From Rhodococcus koreensis (GTDB taxonomy: Bacteria; Actinomycetota; Actinomycetes; Mycobacteriales; Mycobacteriaceae), in the NCBI RefSeq assembly GCF_900105905.1, contig NZ_FNSV01000005.1, positions 5,766,001 through 5,830,000 on the forward strand: a stretch of 64,000 nucleotides of DNA. Direction: 5' to 3'. The position numbers and the translations under genes are program-made. Each line of letters begins with the position of its first letter. The first letter of the stretch is position 1. The notes under the pieces are model-generated. The model saw only the letters and a program-made list of their open reading frames with translations, was not told the DNA's origin and made no database searches. Shown in pieces: positions 1-8,662 of the stretch.

Positions 1-135
1 TGAATCTAGCGCACCGGATGTGACGGGCGCAATAGCTTTGTACCTCGCGGGCCAAAAAGTGTCCAGTAGGTACAAACGGCGCGACAAACCCGCTCTCAGC
101 AGGCGCGAAGGGTGTGTGGAGGAGCTTGTGGGCCG

Positions 136-822
136 TCAGATGCAGACGTAGCGAACCGTGACGTCACCGATGACGGTGCGCAGGTGCGACCTGAGCTCGT
201 CGGCGGCGAGATCGCGCTGGAACAGCGCGTCGAACGTGTACTGGTTGGAGATGCGGAACAGCGACACGCTGTTGATGAGCATGTGGACGTCGATGGCCTC
301 GACGTCCCGGCGGAACACGCCGGCCTCCTGACCGCGGCGCAGCACGTCCTCGAGTACCGCCAGCACGGGCATGCCGAGTCCGGCCACCTCGTCGGACTGC
401 CGAATGTACTTGCCTTTCATCATGTTTTCTCCGCTGACGAGGCGGACGTAGGCGCGATGCGTGTCGTGGTGGTCGAACGTCAACTGCGCGATCAACCTCA
501 GCGCATCGACCGGTTCGGCGTGTTCGAGGTCCACCTCGTGTTCGAGTTCGCGGATGAGTTTGTAGTTGCGCTCGAGGACGGCGGTGTACAGACCTTCCTT
601 GCCGCCGAAGTAGTAATAGATCATGCGTTTGGTGGTCTGCGTCTTCTCGGCGATCTCGTTGACGCTGGCGCCGGACAGGCCCTTCTCGGCGAATTCCGCG
701 GTCGCGACCTCGAGGATGTCGGCCTGAACGAGTGCCGGATTGCGCCGCGCTCTCGCGGGCGTGGCGCGACTGTGCGGGCGATCGCGGATCGCCTCTTCGT
801 GTTCGTCGGGCGACGCTGTCAT
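136..822 (-). CDS. TetR/AcrR-family transcriptional regulator
   Basis: A 228-residue predicted DNA-binding repressor. Residues about 36-82 form the TetR helix-turn-helix (VNEIAEKTQTTKRMIYYYFG, then KEGLY), and the rest is an alpha-helical ligand and dimer domain. The reading frame extends to a TTG at 840, but the ATG at 822 (MTASPDEH) is the more ordinary start. The arginine-rich stretch before the HTH is common in rhodococcal members. It is divergent from the arsR-like gene at 923, so both may use the 100-base gap. Ligand and targets are unknown. Family assignment is firm, function within the family is open. Confidence 0.9.
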   Translation of the reverse strand: MTASPDEHEEAIRDRPHSRATPARARRNPALVQADILEVATAEFAEKGLSGASVNEIAEKTQTTKRMIYYYFGGKEGLYTAVLERNYKLIRELEHEVDLEHAEPVDALRLIAQLTFDHHDTHRAYVRLVSGENMMKGKYIRQSDEVAGLGMPVLAVLEDVLRRGQEAGVFRRDVEAIDVHMLINSVSLFRISNQYTFDALFQRDLAADELRSHLRTVIGDVTVRYVCI

Positions 823-922
823 CGGTGGACCACGGCCCAAGCTTATCTGAGCGCCCGAAACGCTCGTGGGTCCCTCGGCGCCGGTCTTGACCGGGGCGGG
901 GGTCGGTGCAACACTGAACTGG

Positions 923-1255
923 ATGGTTCAGTATTCGGCTCTCGACGCTACGTTCGCCGCACTGGCAGACCCCACGCGACGTGGGATTCTCCGCCGGCTC
1001 GGTGACGGCGCCTGCTCGATCAGCGACCTCGCCGAACTCTTCGAGATGACTCTCACCGGCATCAAGAAGCACGTTCGACTGCTCGAAGAGGCCGGGATGG
1101 TCGTGACCGAGAAACGTGGCCGGGTGCGGTACTGCATGCTGGGGACCAATGCCCTCGAGCGTGAGGTGGCCTGGATCCGCGACTACCAGCTGTCGCTCGA
1201 AGGGCGCCTGGACCGTCTGGACGAATTTCTCAATCGAACGGAAGGCACGTCATGA
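923..1255 (+). CDS. ArsR-family winged-helix regulator
   Basis: A 110-residue winged-helix repressor. The N-terminus has the family hallmark ALADPTRRGILRRL, followed by the recognition helix (MTLTGIKKHVRLLEEAG) and a wing (VVTEKRGRVRYC). It has no cysteine-rich metal site, so it belongs to the non-metal group. The start was placed at ATG 923 (MVQYSALDATF); the frame continues upstream without family similarity. A TTGACC at 887-892 and the very short leader suggest a leaderless transcript, which is an inference. Its stop overlaps the start of the SRPBCC gene (ATGA), a pairing common in actinobacteria where the ArsR protein controls the SRPBCC partner. Confidence 0.92.
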   Translation: MVQYSALDATFAALADPTRRGILRRLGDGACSISDLAELFEMTLTGIKKHVRLLEEAGMVVTEKRGRVRYCMLGTNALEREVAWIRDYQLSLEGRLDRLDEFLNRTEGTS

Positions 1256-1740
1256 GCACTTCGCAGACTTCCACGACCGCGACCGTCTCGACGCCGACGG
1301 ACCGGGAGATCCACGTCGAACGCATCTTCAACGCTCCCCGCGAACGCGTGTGGGCCGCGTTCACGAGACCGGAACTCCTCGCCCAGTGGTGGGGTCGCGG
1401 AAACGAACTCGACGTCGAACGCTGGGAATTCGAACGCGGCGGGCACTGGCGCTTCGTCGAACACTCGGACGGCGAGACCCACGGTTTCGAGGGCAGATTC
1501 AGGGAGATCACCCCGGAGGAGCGCCTGGTGTACACGTTCGAGTGGGACGGCATGCCGGGCCACGTCATCGTCGAGAACAACACCTACACCGACCTCGGTG
1601 ACGGGCGCACCAAGCTGTCTGTCGTCAGTCAGTTCCACACCCCCGAGGAGCGCGACGGCATGTTGCAGTCCGGCATGGAGGGCGGCATGAACGAGAGCTA
1701 CGCGGCGCTGGATGCGGTGCTGGCGCAGACGAGCTGGTGA
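1252..1740 (+). CDS. SRPBCC / AHSA1-family (START-like) domain protein
   Basis: A 162-residue cytosolic protein with a helix-grip fold. Residues about 15-50 carry the AHSA1 opening (EIHVERIFNAPRERVWAAFT, then LLAQWWG). The C-terminal helix (GMLQSGMEGGMNESYAALDAVL) closes the hydrophobic pocket in this family. Members bind small hydrophobic ligands or act as co-chaperone-like proteins; no enzymatic residue can be assigned. It overlaps the ArsR gene by four bases and is therefore translationally coupled to it. It ends 10 bases before the convergent lacI-type gene. Specific ligand unknown. Confidence 0.88.
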   Translation: MSTSQTSTTATVSTPTDREIHVERIFNAPRERVWAAFTRPELLAQWWGRGNELDVERWEFERGGHWRFVEHSDGETHGFEGRFREITPEERLVYTFEWDGMPGHVIVENNTYTDLGDGRTKLSVVSQFHTPEERDGMLQSGMEGGMNESYAALDAVLAQTSW

Positions 1741-1750
1741 CCGGAAGTCG

Positions 1751-2773
1751 TCACGAAGTGGGCGCGGAGAGGCTGCCGCCGATCGAATGACGGTGGTGGA
1801 CTTCTCCTCTCAGTCTCGTCGTGATGGGGACGCCGTCCTCGGCGCCGGCCTTCATCTTGGCGAGGATCCGCACCGCCGCCTCCTGCCCCATCTCGGCCAG
1901 GGGCGGGGCGTAGGACGTGATTCCGGGCGGAAACACCTCGTACCATTCGGGGTTTCCGTGCGCGGCGACGGACAGGTGGCTGGGCACCGACAGGCCGAGG
2001 TCGGAGCAGGCGTGCAGGACGCCCAGCGCGATCCGGCTACTGGCGGCGATGACGACGTCAGGCAGGTCGCCGGCGATCGCGTGCATCGCGTTCCGCCCCC
2101 ATGCCGAGGTGAAGTCGCCCTCGAGGATGCGGAAGCGGCGCCCGGCAGTTCCCTTGGGCGCCTCCGGTATTCCCGCGCGGTCGACGGCGTTGCGGAACCC
2201 GCGCATGCGGTCGGCGGTGGTGCTGTGATCGGCCCCGCCGATGACGAGTGCGAGATCGGTGTGTCCCGCCTGCAGGGCCAGGTCGGTGATCGCTTCGATG
2301 CCGAATTCGTCGTCGCTGACGACTGCGTCGGTCTGTAGCGGGACCGAGTGACGGTTGAGTTGCACGATCGGCACGCCGGTCGGCAATGTACGCCGAGCGT
2401 CGACGGGGACGTGGATGATTCCGTCGACGCGGTGATCGAGCAGGGAGCGCAGTCCGCGTTCCTCGGATTCCGGATCGTTGCCGCTCGCGCTGACCACGAG
2501 CTGGAATCCGGCCTCGAACAGAACGGACTGCAGCACGGCGGCGCTGTCGGTGTAGAACTCGTTCGAGATGTCGGGGAGTAGCAATCCGACGACGCGCGTC
2601 TTGTTCTCCCGCAGTGCTTGGGCGACCTTGTTCGGCCGGTAGCCCAATGCGTCGGCCGCCTCGAGGATTCTCTTGCGCGTATCGGGGTCCACGTAGCCGC
2701 GCCCGCTCATCGCGCGTGAGGCGGTACCCACCCCCACCTTGGCCAGCGCGGCGACGTCCTGAAGTTTGGGCAC
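1751..2773 (-). CDS. LacI/GalR-family transcriptional regulator
   Basis: A 340-residue repressor. Residues 1-55 are the LacI headpiece (LQDVAALAKVGVGTASRAMS, then a hinge near NKVAQALRENKT). The remainder is a periplasmic-binding-protein-like effector domain (VVGLLLPDISNEFYTDSAAV; DGIIHVP). Translation starts at a GTG. It is divergent from the lyase-transporter pair at 2955, and a near-perfect LacI-type operator with a central CG (2879-2896) lies between them, so it probably represses that operon and is relieved by a pathway intermediate. The effector is not predictable from sequence. Confidence 0.93.
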   Translation of the reverse strand: MPKLQDVAALAKVGVGTASRAMSGRGYVDPDTRKRILEAADALGYRPNKVAQALRENKTRVVGLLLPDISNEFYTDSAAVLQSVLFEAGFQLVVSASGNDPESEERGLRSLLDHRVDGIIHVPVDARRTLPTGVPIVQLNRHSVPLQTDAVVSDDEFGIEAITDLALQAGHTDLALVIGGADHSTTADRMRGFRNAVDRAGIPEAPKGTAGRRFRILEGDFTSAWGRNAMHAIAGDLPDVVIAASSRIALGVLHACSDLGLSVPSHLSVAAHGNPEWYEVFPPGITSYAPPLAEMGQEAAVRILAKMKAGAEDGVPITTRLRGEVHHRHSIGGSLSAPTS

Positions 2774-2847
2774 AAGCCCACCATACCCAACGTAACCGCA
2801 GGTAAAGGCGTCGAGGACGACGGCGGACGTCGGGGAAACGACCTCTC

Positions 2848-2896
2848 TTGACAGAACGAGTGGCTTACGCCACAGTGATGTGGAACCGATTCCACA
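2848..2896 (+). promoter_or_regulatory. Promoter with LacI-type operator for the lyase/transporter operon
   Basis: TTGACA at 2848-2853 is a consensus -35 box. A weak -10 candidate CACAGT follows at 17-base spacing (2871-2876). Immediately downstream, 2879-2896 reads TGTGGAACCGATTCCACA, with seven-base arms and a central CG as in LacI/GalR operators. Repressor bound here would cover the start of transcription toward 2955. The operator call rests on symmetry and on the neighbouring lacI-type gene; the -10 is tentative. Confidence 0.72.
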
Positions 2897-2954
2897 TGGC
2901 GTGAGTCACAGTCGCGGATGTGGGTGATCCACTACGTCAGGCGAAAGGCCCTTC

Positions 2955-4355
2955 GTGTCCATTCAGTCAAGAAACCCGTTCTCCCTCCTCACTCACCTGG
3001 CAGGGGACGAGGCGCAACTCGACATCTTTTCCGCCGACAGCTGCATCGAGAGCTGGCTGGCCACCGAGCGGGCCCTCGCCATCGCTCAGGGTGAGCACGC
3101 GGTCATCTCGGCAGACGACGCCGCGGCGATCGCGGCAGCGGCTCGCATCGACAACATCGACCGCGACTCCCTGTGGGAGACGTCGAAGAATGTCGGGTAC
3201 CCGATCCTCGGGCTGGTGCGGCAGATCTCCGGGGCGCTGCCGGACGGACCGAACGGTCGCGTCCACTACGGTGCGACCACGCAGGACATCATGGATACCG
3301 GGCTCGCCCTGCAGCTCGCGCGGTCGCTGGCCGCGCTCGACTGGCAGCTCGGCGAACTCGGCGATGCGCTCGCGGTCCAGGTCGAGGCCCACGCCGGCAC
3401 CGTGATGCCCGGCCGGACCCACGCCCAGCAGGCGGTGCCGACCACGTTCGGCGCCACCCTCGGGACGCTGCTGGGTCAGTTCACCCGACACCGCGAACGT
3501 CTCCAGCAGGCGGTGCCGCGGATCGCCGTGATCTCCCTGTTCGGGGCGGGCGGCACGTCCGCAGCGCTCGGAGCGAAGTCCGCGGACGTCCGGACCCGCG
3601 TCGCCGATCTGCTCGGCCTGCACGACACCGACATCCCGTGGCATGTCGACCGCGACGGTATCGCCGAATACGGCTGGCTCTGCGCCACTGTCGCGGCGAC
3701 GTGCGCCAAGCTCGCCCGCAACATCGTCGATCTCTCCCGCACGGAGATCGGCGAGGTCTTCGAGCCCTACAACAGCCACCGCGGTGCGTCGTCGACGATG
3801 CCGCAGAAGGTCAACCCGATCTCGTCGGAGGCCATCATCGGACTGTCCCAGACCGCCGGGGCGCTGCTGTCGTCGCTGAGCCGCATCCAGGAGGCGGGCC
3901 ACGAACGCAGCGCCGGCGAGTGGCAGATCGAATGGCAGGTGATCCCACAACTCGGGGTCCTGGCCGGCAGTGCCCTGTCCGAAGCGCTCGTCATCGTCAC
4001 GGGCATGCGGGTCGACGCCGACAGGATGCGCGCGAACCTCGACCTCGACGGCGGGCTGGTCATGGCCGAGGCGCAGATGATCCAGCTCGCCGAAGCCCTG
4101 GGCCGCGAACGCGCCCACGACCTGCTCTACACGGCTGCGACCCGCGCCCGAACCTCGCATCGCGTGCTCGCCGACACCCTGCGCGAGGTCGCGGCGGAGG
4201 CCGGTGTCGCCGAACTGCTGCCCGCGCAACTCGTCACCGCCGACGATTACCTCGGTGAGGCGAAGGACATCGCCGCGAGCGCTGTCCGCGGATGGCACAG
4301 CGGTGCCGCAGTCGACGAAGACCTGCCCTCCATTCCGCAGCTGGCAAGGATCTGA
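2955..4355 (+). CDS. Fumarase/aspartase-superfamily lyase, similar to 3-carboxy-cis,cis-muconate cycloisomerase
   Basis: A 466-residue enzyme of the class-II fumarase / argininosuccinate lyase / PcaB superfamily. It shows the three conserved regions: RVHYGATTQDIMDTG near residue 100, GRTHAQQAVPTTFG near 153, and the catalytic loop signature SSTMPQKVNP near 277 with its serine. Overall it most resembles the PcaB/adenylosuccinate-lyase-like branch. No other pca gene is nearby, so muconate lactonisation is not supported by context. It starts at GTG 2955 after a purine-rich site. A dicarboxylate-type transporter follows one base after its stop, so a lyase for an imported fumarate-releasing or dicarboxylic compound is plausible. 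Confidence 0.85.
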   Translation: MSIQSRNPFSLLTHLAGDEAQLDIFSADSCIESWLATERALAIAQGEHAVISADDAAAIAAAARIDNIDRDSLWETSKNVGYPILGLVRQISGALPDGPNGRVHYGATTQDIMDTGLALQLARSLAALDWQLGELGDALAVQVEAHAGTVMPGRTHAQQAVPTTFGATLGTLLGQFTRHRERLQQAVPRIAVISLFGAGGTSAALGAKSADVRTRVADLLGLHDTDIPWHVDRDGIAEYGWLCATVAATCAKLARNIVDLSRTEIGEVFEPYNSHRGASSTMPQKVNPISSEAIIGLSQTAGALLSSLSRIQEAGHERSAGEWQIEWQVIPQLGVLAGSALSEALVIVTGMRVDADRMRANLDLDGGLVMAEAQMIQLAEALGRERAHDLLYTAATRARTSHRVLADTLREVAAEAGVAELLPAQLVTADDYLGEAKDIAASAVRGWHSGAAVDEDLPSIPQLARI

Positions 4356-4356
4356 C

Positions 4357-5898
4357 ATGCGCACACTCGCCCCCGCGACGGAGCAGCCACCGAAACTCGC
4401 AGGAGAGGAACGCTTCGACTTCATCCGCGGACGTCTCGGCCTGATCGCCGCGCTGCCCCTGCTCATCGGCATCCTGGTGCTGCCGATCGACATGCCGAAT
4501 TCCCAGCAGGCCATGCTCGCGGTTCTGACCGTCGTGGTCCTGCTGTGGATCACCGAACCCGTCCCCATCCCGGTGACCGCGCTGATCGGCATCGCCCTAC
4601 TCGTCGTCCTCGGCGTCGGCACACCCCAGGAGGTGTACGGGTCCTTCGGCTCCGCGACGGTGTTCCTGGTGATCGGCGCCTTCATCCTGGCCCGCGCAAT
4701 GACGGTGCACGGGCTGGACCGGCGGTTCGCCCTCAAGGTGCTCTCGTTCCCGGGCATCGGCAACAGCACGTACCGCACCGCGGCGGCGTTCGGTGTCGTC
4801 GCCTGCATCCTCTCGATGTTCGTGTCGTCTTCCGCCACCGCCGCGATGCTGCTTCCCATCGGCATCGGCGTGGTCAAGACGATCGGCGATCTCATTCAGG
4901 AGCAGAACCCGGGCATCAGGACCAACCGCACCAAATTCTCTTGCCTGCTGATGCTGTCCATTGCCTACGGCGCGAGTATCGGTTCGGTCCTCACCCCGAT
5001 CACCGGAATCGCCAACGTCATCGGCCGCGGCACCATCGAGCGGATGACCGGCTACAAGGTCGAACTGTTCGACTGGATCTCCATGTCGGCCCCGTACCTC
5101 CTCGTGATGGGCGCGGTCATGTGGGTCGCGCTGATCCTCGTCAACCGGCCCGAGGTGAAGCACATCCGCGGCGGGCAGGACTACTTCCGCGCCCACTACG
5201 CAGACCTCGGCCCGATGAACCGCGGCGAACGCAACGTCCTGGTGATCTTTCTCGTCACCGTTGTCCTCTGGGTGTTGCCGTCCCTCGTCACCACCTTCGG
5301 TGTCACGAGCCCGATCGTCACCGCCTTCACCGATCACCTCAACGAGGGATCCGTCGTCGTCCTCACCGCCGGTCTGCTGTTCTTCCTGCCCCGCGGGAAC
5401 GGGAGCGGCGAATCCACCCTCACCTGGTCGGAGGCCGCCAAGATCGACTGGGGCACAGTTCTCCTCGTCGGCGCCGGCCTGACGATCGGCACCATGATGA
5501 ACGCCACCGGACTCGCGGAAACCCTCGGCACCACCATCGCCCGGGCCACGGGTGTGCAGAGTTCCTGGGTTCTCGCCCTGATCGCGATCGTCATGGGGTT
5601 GGTCATCTCCGAGACCACCAGCAACACGGCCAGCGTCGGCATCGTCGTCCCGATCATCATCCCGATCGCCCTCGCCATCGGCGTCGACCCGATCATCCCG
5701 GCCATGGCCGGCGTGTTCGGCGCGAATGCCGGCGCCATGCTCCCGGTCTCGACGCCACCGAACGCCATCGTCTACGGATCGGGCTACGTGCCGATGATCA
5801 AGATGATCAGCACCGGCATCTTCATCGACATCATCTGCATCCCACTGATCTTCGGCGCCGTCGTCGGCATCGGATCCCTCCTCGCGCTCCACGTGTGA
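4357..5898 (+). CDS. SLC13/DASS-family anion (dicarboxylate) transporter
   Basis: A 513-residue multi-pass membrane protein. Family signatures are visible in both inverted repeats: FVSSSATAAMLLPIG in the first half and SETTSNTASVGIVVP in the second, followed by STPPNAIVYGSGYV. Family members take up di- and tricarboxylates or sulfate, usually with sodium. The ATG at 4357 (MRTLAPATEQ) follows AAGGA and lies one base after the lyase stop. An in-frame extension upstream overlaps the lyase and was rejected. The pairing suggests that it imports the lyase substrate. Exact anion unknown. Confidence 0.9.
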   Translation: MRTLAPATEQPPKLAGEERFDFIRGRLGLIAALPLLIGILVLPIDMPNSQQAMLAVLTVVVLLWITEPVPIPVTALIGIALLVVLGVGTPQEVYGSFGSATVFLVIGAFILARAMTVHGLDRRFALKVLSFPGIGNSTYRTAAAFGVVACILSMFVSSSATAAMLLPIGIGVVKTIGDLIQEQNPGIRTNRTKFSCLLMLSIAYGASIGSVLTPITGIANVIGRGTIERMTGYKVELFDWISMSAPYLLVMGAVMWVALILVNRPEVKHIRGGQDYFRAHYADLGPMNRGERNVLVIFLVTVVLWVLPSLVTTFGVTSPIVTAFTDHLNEGSVVVLTAGLLFFLPRGNGSGESTLTWSEAAKIDWGTVLLVGAGLTIGTMMNATGLAETLGTTIARATGVQSSWVLALIAIVMGLVISETTSNTASVGIVVPIIIPIALAIGVDPIIPAMAGVFGANAGAMLPVSTPPNAIVYGSGYVPMIKMISTGIFIDIICIPLIFGAVVGIGSLLALHV

Positions 5899-5919
5899 GC
5901 AGGCCGGCCGTGCCGCGAA

Positions 5920-7089
5920 TCAGTCGACGAGCACGCAGCGTGCTCCGCTGAAGATGGTGGGCATGCACTTGTTGCAATGGATGCACAGCGATTGGGTGCG
6001 CGACTCGGCGCGGATGCGGTTCACCAGATCGGGTTCGCGCAGCAACGCGCGGGCCATGGCGACGAATTCGAACCCCTCGGCCATGGCGGTGTCCATCCCC
6101 GCCCGGTCGGTGACTCCGCCGAGCAGGACGAGCGGCAACGCCACCGCCGCGCGGATCTGGCGGGCGTGCTCGAGCATGAACAGGTCGCGGTAGGGGTAGG
6201 CGTGGATCAGCGACTTGCCTGCCAGTTGCACGCCGAGGCGGACGGGCTGCGGCATAGCGGCGGCGAACTCGCGGACCGGCGCGTCACCCTTGAACAGGTA
6301 CATGGGATTGAGAAGTGAACTGCCCATGGTGAGTTCGAGGGCGTCGACGCTGCCGTCGTGCTCCAGAAGCCGGGCGACCTGGATGGCCTCGTCGAGCCAG
6401 AACCCGCCGGGGACGCCGTCGTCCATGTTGAGCTTGGCGAGGATCGCAACCCGGCCGCCGACGGCGTCGCGCACGGTGCGGGCGGCGTCCCGCACCACCC
6501 GGGCCCGGTTCTCGAGCGATCCACCGTAGCAATCTGTGCGACGGTTCAGCTTCGGGCTGAGAAACGCACTGGCGAAATAGTTGTGGCCGAAGTGGATCTC
6601 GACGGCGTCGAAGCCGGACTCGACGGCGAGCCGCGCCGCGGTGCCGTGGGCGGCGGTGATTCTGGTGATGTCGGCGGTGGTGGCGCTGCGGATCATCCGC
6701 ATGCTCAGCGGATTGAACGACCGCGACGGTGCGAGCGCAGGCAGTCCGGTGGACTTCTCGTTGGCGACGGGTCCGGCGTGCCCGAGTTGGGCGGATGCGG
6801 CCGCACCCTCGGCGTGGATGGCATCGGTGAGTCGGCGCAGCCCGGGGACGGCGTCCGGGCGCATCCACAACTGTCCGCGTTCGGTGCGACCCTCCGGTGC
6901 CACGGCGCAGTAGGCCACCGTCGACATTCCGACTCCGCCCGCCGCGGGGCGGCGGTGGAATTCGATCAATTCGTCGGTGACCAGGGCGTCGGGGGTGCGT
7001 CCCTCGAACGTGGCCGATTTGATGATGCGGTTGCGTAACGTGATGGGGCCCAGCGTGGCCGGGGCGAAAACGTCTGGAGGTGTGGTCAT
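5920..7089 (-). CDS. NADH:flavin oxidoreductase / Old Yellow Enzyme-type TIM barrel
   Basis: A 389-residue FMN enzyme. The N-terminus has ATLGPITLRNRIIKSATFEG, and the barrel has FDAVEIHFGHNYFASAFLSP followed by NRRTDCYGGSLENR, the usual 2,4-dienoyl-CoA-reductase-like block. The C-terminus ends with CIHCNKC and one more cysteine (GARC), recalling the iron-sulfur site of the large dienoyl-CoA reductases. However, the FAD/NAD domain that normally follows in those enzymes is absent. The dipeptide at the usual HAAHGYL motif is changed (HFGHNYF). It is the last gene of a leftward set downstream of the permease and may be separately controlled by the palindrome at 7149-7170. Substrate unknown. Confidence 0.88.
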   Translation of the reverse strand: MTTPPDVFAPATLGPITLRNRIIKSATFEGRTPDALVTDELIEFHRRPAAGGVGMSTVAYCAVAPEGRTERGQLWMRPDAVPGLRRLTDAIHAEGAAASAQLGHAGPVANEKSTGLPALAPSRSFNPLSMRMIRSATTADITRITAAHGTAARLAVESGFDAVEIHFGHNYFASAFLSPKLNRRTDCYGGSLENRARVVRDAARTVRDAVGGRVAILAKLNMDDGVPGGFWLDEAIQVARLLEHDGSVDALELTMGSSLLNPMYLFKGDAPVREFAAAMPQPVRLGVQLAGKSLIHAYPYRDLFMLEHARQIRAAVALPLVLLGGVTDRAGMDTAMAEGFEFVAMARALLREPDLVNRIRAESRTQSLCIHCNKCMPTIFSGARCVLVD

Positions 7090-7148
7090 TCCCGCCCCTT
7101 CGTCGTGTGTAGTCGACGGTAGGCCGCGGGGACGTTCGGCGACCGGGA

Positions 7149-7170
7149 GGTGTCCGCTGAGCGGGACACC
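7149..7170. promoter_or_regulatory. Inverted repeat upstream of the flavin oxidoreductase gene
   Basis: GGTGTCC and GGACACC face each other across eight bases in the 135-base gap between the permease stop and the flavin oxidoreductase start, about 60 bases upstream of the latter. This fits an operator for the oxidoreductase gene; a weak hairpin ending the permease transcript is the alternative. Confidence 0.45.
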
Positions 7171-7224
7171 ACCGCACTCTCGCGGACGACCCCTCGACGT
7201 CCGTGAGCGTGCGGCGGTGGCCTC

Positions 7225-8646
7225 TCAGCTGACGGTCTCGGGCAGCTTCTCCGGTGCTTCACCGCTGGTCGCGCCGCGTTGCCTGCGCCCGAGCGCCCAG
7301 CATGCGAGCGTGATCGCACACGTGAACGTGAGCGTCGCGAACAGCTGGTTGCGTGCCGCGTCGTCGAACAACGCGAGCACCGCGACCGCGGCCAGCAGCG
7401 CGAGTGCGACATACGACAGATACGGGAAGCCCCACATCTTCAGCGGCAGATCCGTCCGGCCCGACTTCTCGGCGCGCCGCCGCAGCACGATCTGCGAGAC
7501 AGTGACGAACGTCCACAACACCAGGATCGTCGAACCGACCGCGTTGAGCAGCAGCGGGAGAACACGATCCGGTGCCAGGTAGTTGAGGACGACGGTGACG
7601 AAACCGAACGCCACCGACGCCAGCACCGCCAGGCGGGGGACGCCGTTGCCCGACACCCGGCCGAACACCTTCGCGGCCGCCCCGCGCTCGGACAGCGAGT
7701 AGATCATCCGGGAACCGCTGAACAGCATGGCGTTCAGCGACGACAGCAGCGCGATGACCACGACGACGGTCATGACGGCGCCGGCGCCCGGCACGTGTGC
7801 GGCGTTCAGGACCGCGACGAACGGACCCGTCGCGAGTTCCCCCGCCGTCCACGGCAGCACCGTCACCATGATCAGGACGGAACCGACGTAGAACACCAGG
7901 ATCCGCCACACGATGGACCGCACCGCCCGGCTCACGTTGCGCCGGGGCTCCGACGTCTCGGCGGCCGCGATGGCCATCACCTCGGTGCCGCCGAACGCGA
8001 AGACCACGATCAGCAGGCCCGCGGCGATGCCGGTGACTCCGGTGGGGGCGAATCCGCCGTGGCCGGTGAGGTTCGACAGACCGGGCGCGTCGAAACTCGG
8101 GATCCAGCCGAAGATCATCGCGGAGCCGACCGCCAGGAACGCGACGATCGCCGCGATCTTCAGTGCGGCGAACCAGAATTCGAACTCACCGAAGCGGGAG
8201 ACACCCGCGAGGTTCACGGCGGTCAGCACACTCATGTACGCCAGGGCGGCCACCCATTGCGGCACCCCGGGTAGGGAGGCGGCGGTGATCGCCGCCGCCG
8301 CGGTCGCTTCCGCGGCGACCACGATGACGACCTGCACCCAGTAGAGCCAGCCGATGGTCCGGCCGGCGATCGGGCCCATCGCCTTCTCGGCGTGGACGGA
8401 GAACGCACCGCTGTCGGGGTCGGCGGCCACCATCTCGCCCATCATCCGCATGACGAGGACGACGAGAAACCCGGCGATGAGGAAGGAGACGAGCACGGCG
8501 GGCCCGGCGACGGCGATGCCCGCGCCGGAGCCGACGAACAGTCCGGCACCGATCGCGCCGCCCAGACTCATCATCACCAGCTGCCGCGGTTTCATCGCCT
8601 GCTGCAGGCGCGTGGTGGAGGCCGGTGGGTCGTGAACTGTGTTCAT
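7225..8646 (-). CDS. APC-family amino-acid permease
   Basis: A 473-residue integral membrane transporter with about twelve hydrophobic segments. The N-terminal motif KPRQLVMMSLGGAIGAGLFV is the proton-coupled amino-acid permease signature (GABA/aromatic/proline subgroup). EMVAADPDSGAFSVHAEKAMG follows, as in the GABA permease subgroup. The start ATG at 8646 lies 16 bases after the stop of the amino-acid dehydrogenase gene, so the two form one leftward operon. Given the nearby tyrosine-degrading dioxygenase and Lrp regulator, uptake of an aromatic or branched-chain amino acid is likely, but specificity is inferred only from context. Confidence 0.9.
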   Translation of the reverse strand: MNTVHDPPASTTRLQQAMKPRQLVMMSLGGAIGAGLFVGSGAGIAVAGPAVLVSFLIAGFLVVLVMRMMGEMVAADPDSGAFSVHAEKAMGPIAGRTIGWLYWVQVVIVVAAEATAAAAITAASLPGVPQWVAALAYMSVLTAVNLAGVSRFGEFEFWFAALKIAAIVAFLAVGSAMIFGWIPSFDAPGLSNLTGHGGFAPTGVTGIAAGLLIVVFAFGGTEVMAIAAAETSEPRRNVSRAVRSIVWRILVFYVGSVLIMVTVLPWTAGELATGPFVAVLNAAHVPGAGAVMTVVVVIALLSSLNAMLFSGSRMIYSLSERGAAAKVFGRVSGNGVPRLAVLASVAFGFVTVVLNYLAPDRVLPLLLNAVGSTILVLWTFVTVSQIVLRRRAEKSGRTDLPLKMWGFPYLSYVALALLAAVAVLALFDDAARNQLFATLTFTCAITLACWALGRRQRGATSGEAPEKLPETVS

Positions 8647-8662
8647 GGGGTCTCCCGTGCCG

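Noticed and set aside
2967..4895. A 642-codon minus-strand open frame opposite the lyase and transporter
   Set aside because: Covers the coding region of two convincing proteins and shows no family motif.
7149..7170. GGTGTCC/GGACACC as the same operator as the 22-base palindrome at 59194
   Set aside because: They share the GTGTCC/GGACAC arms, but spacing differs (eight bases between arms versus four, AGATATCT being part of a continuous symmetry), so a common regulator is not supported.
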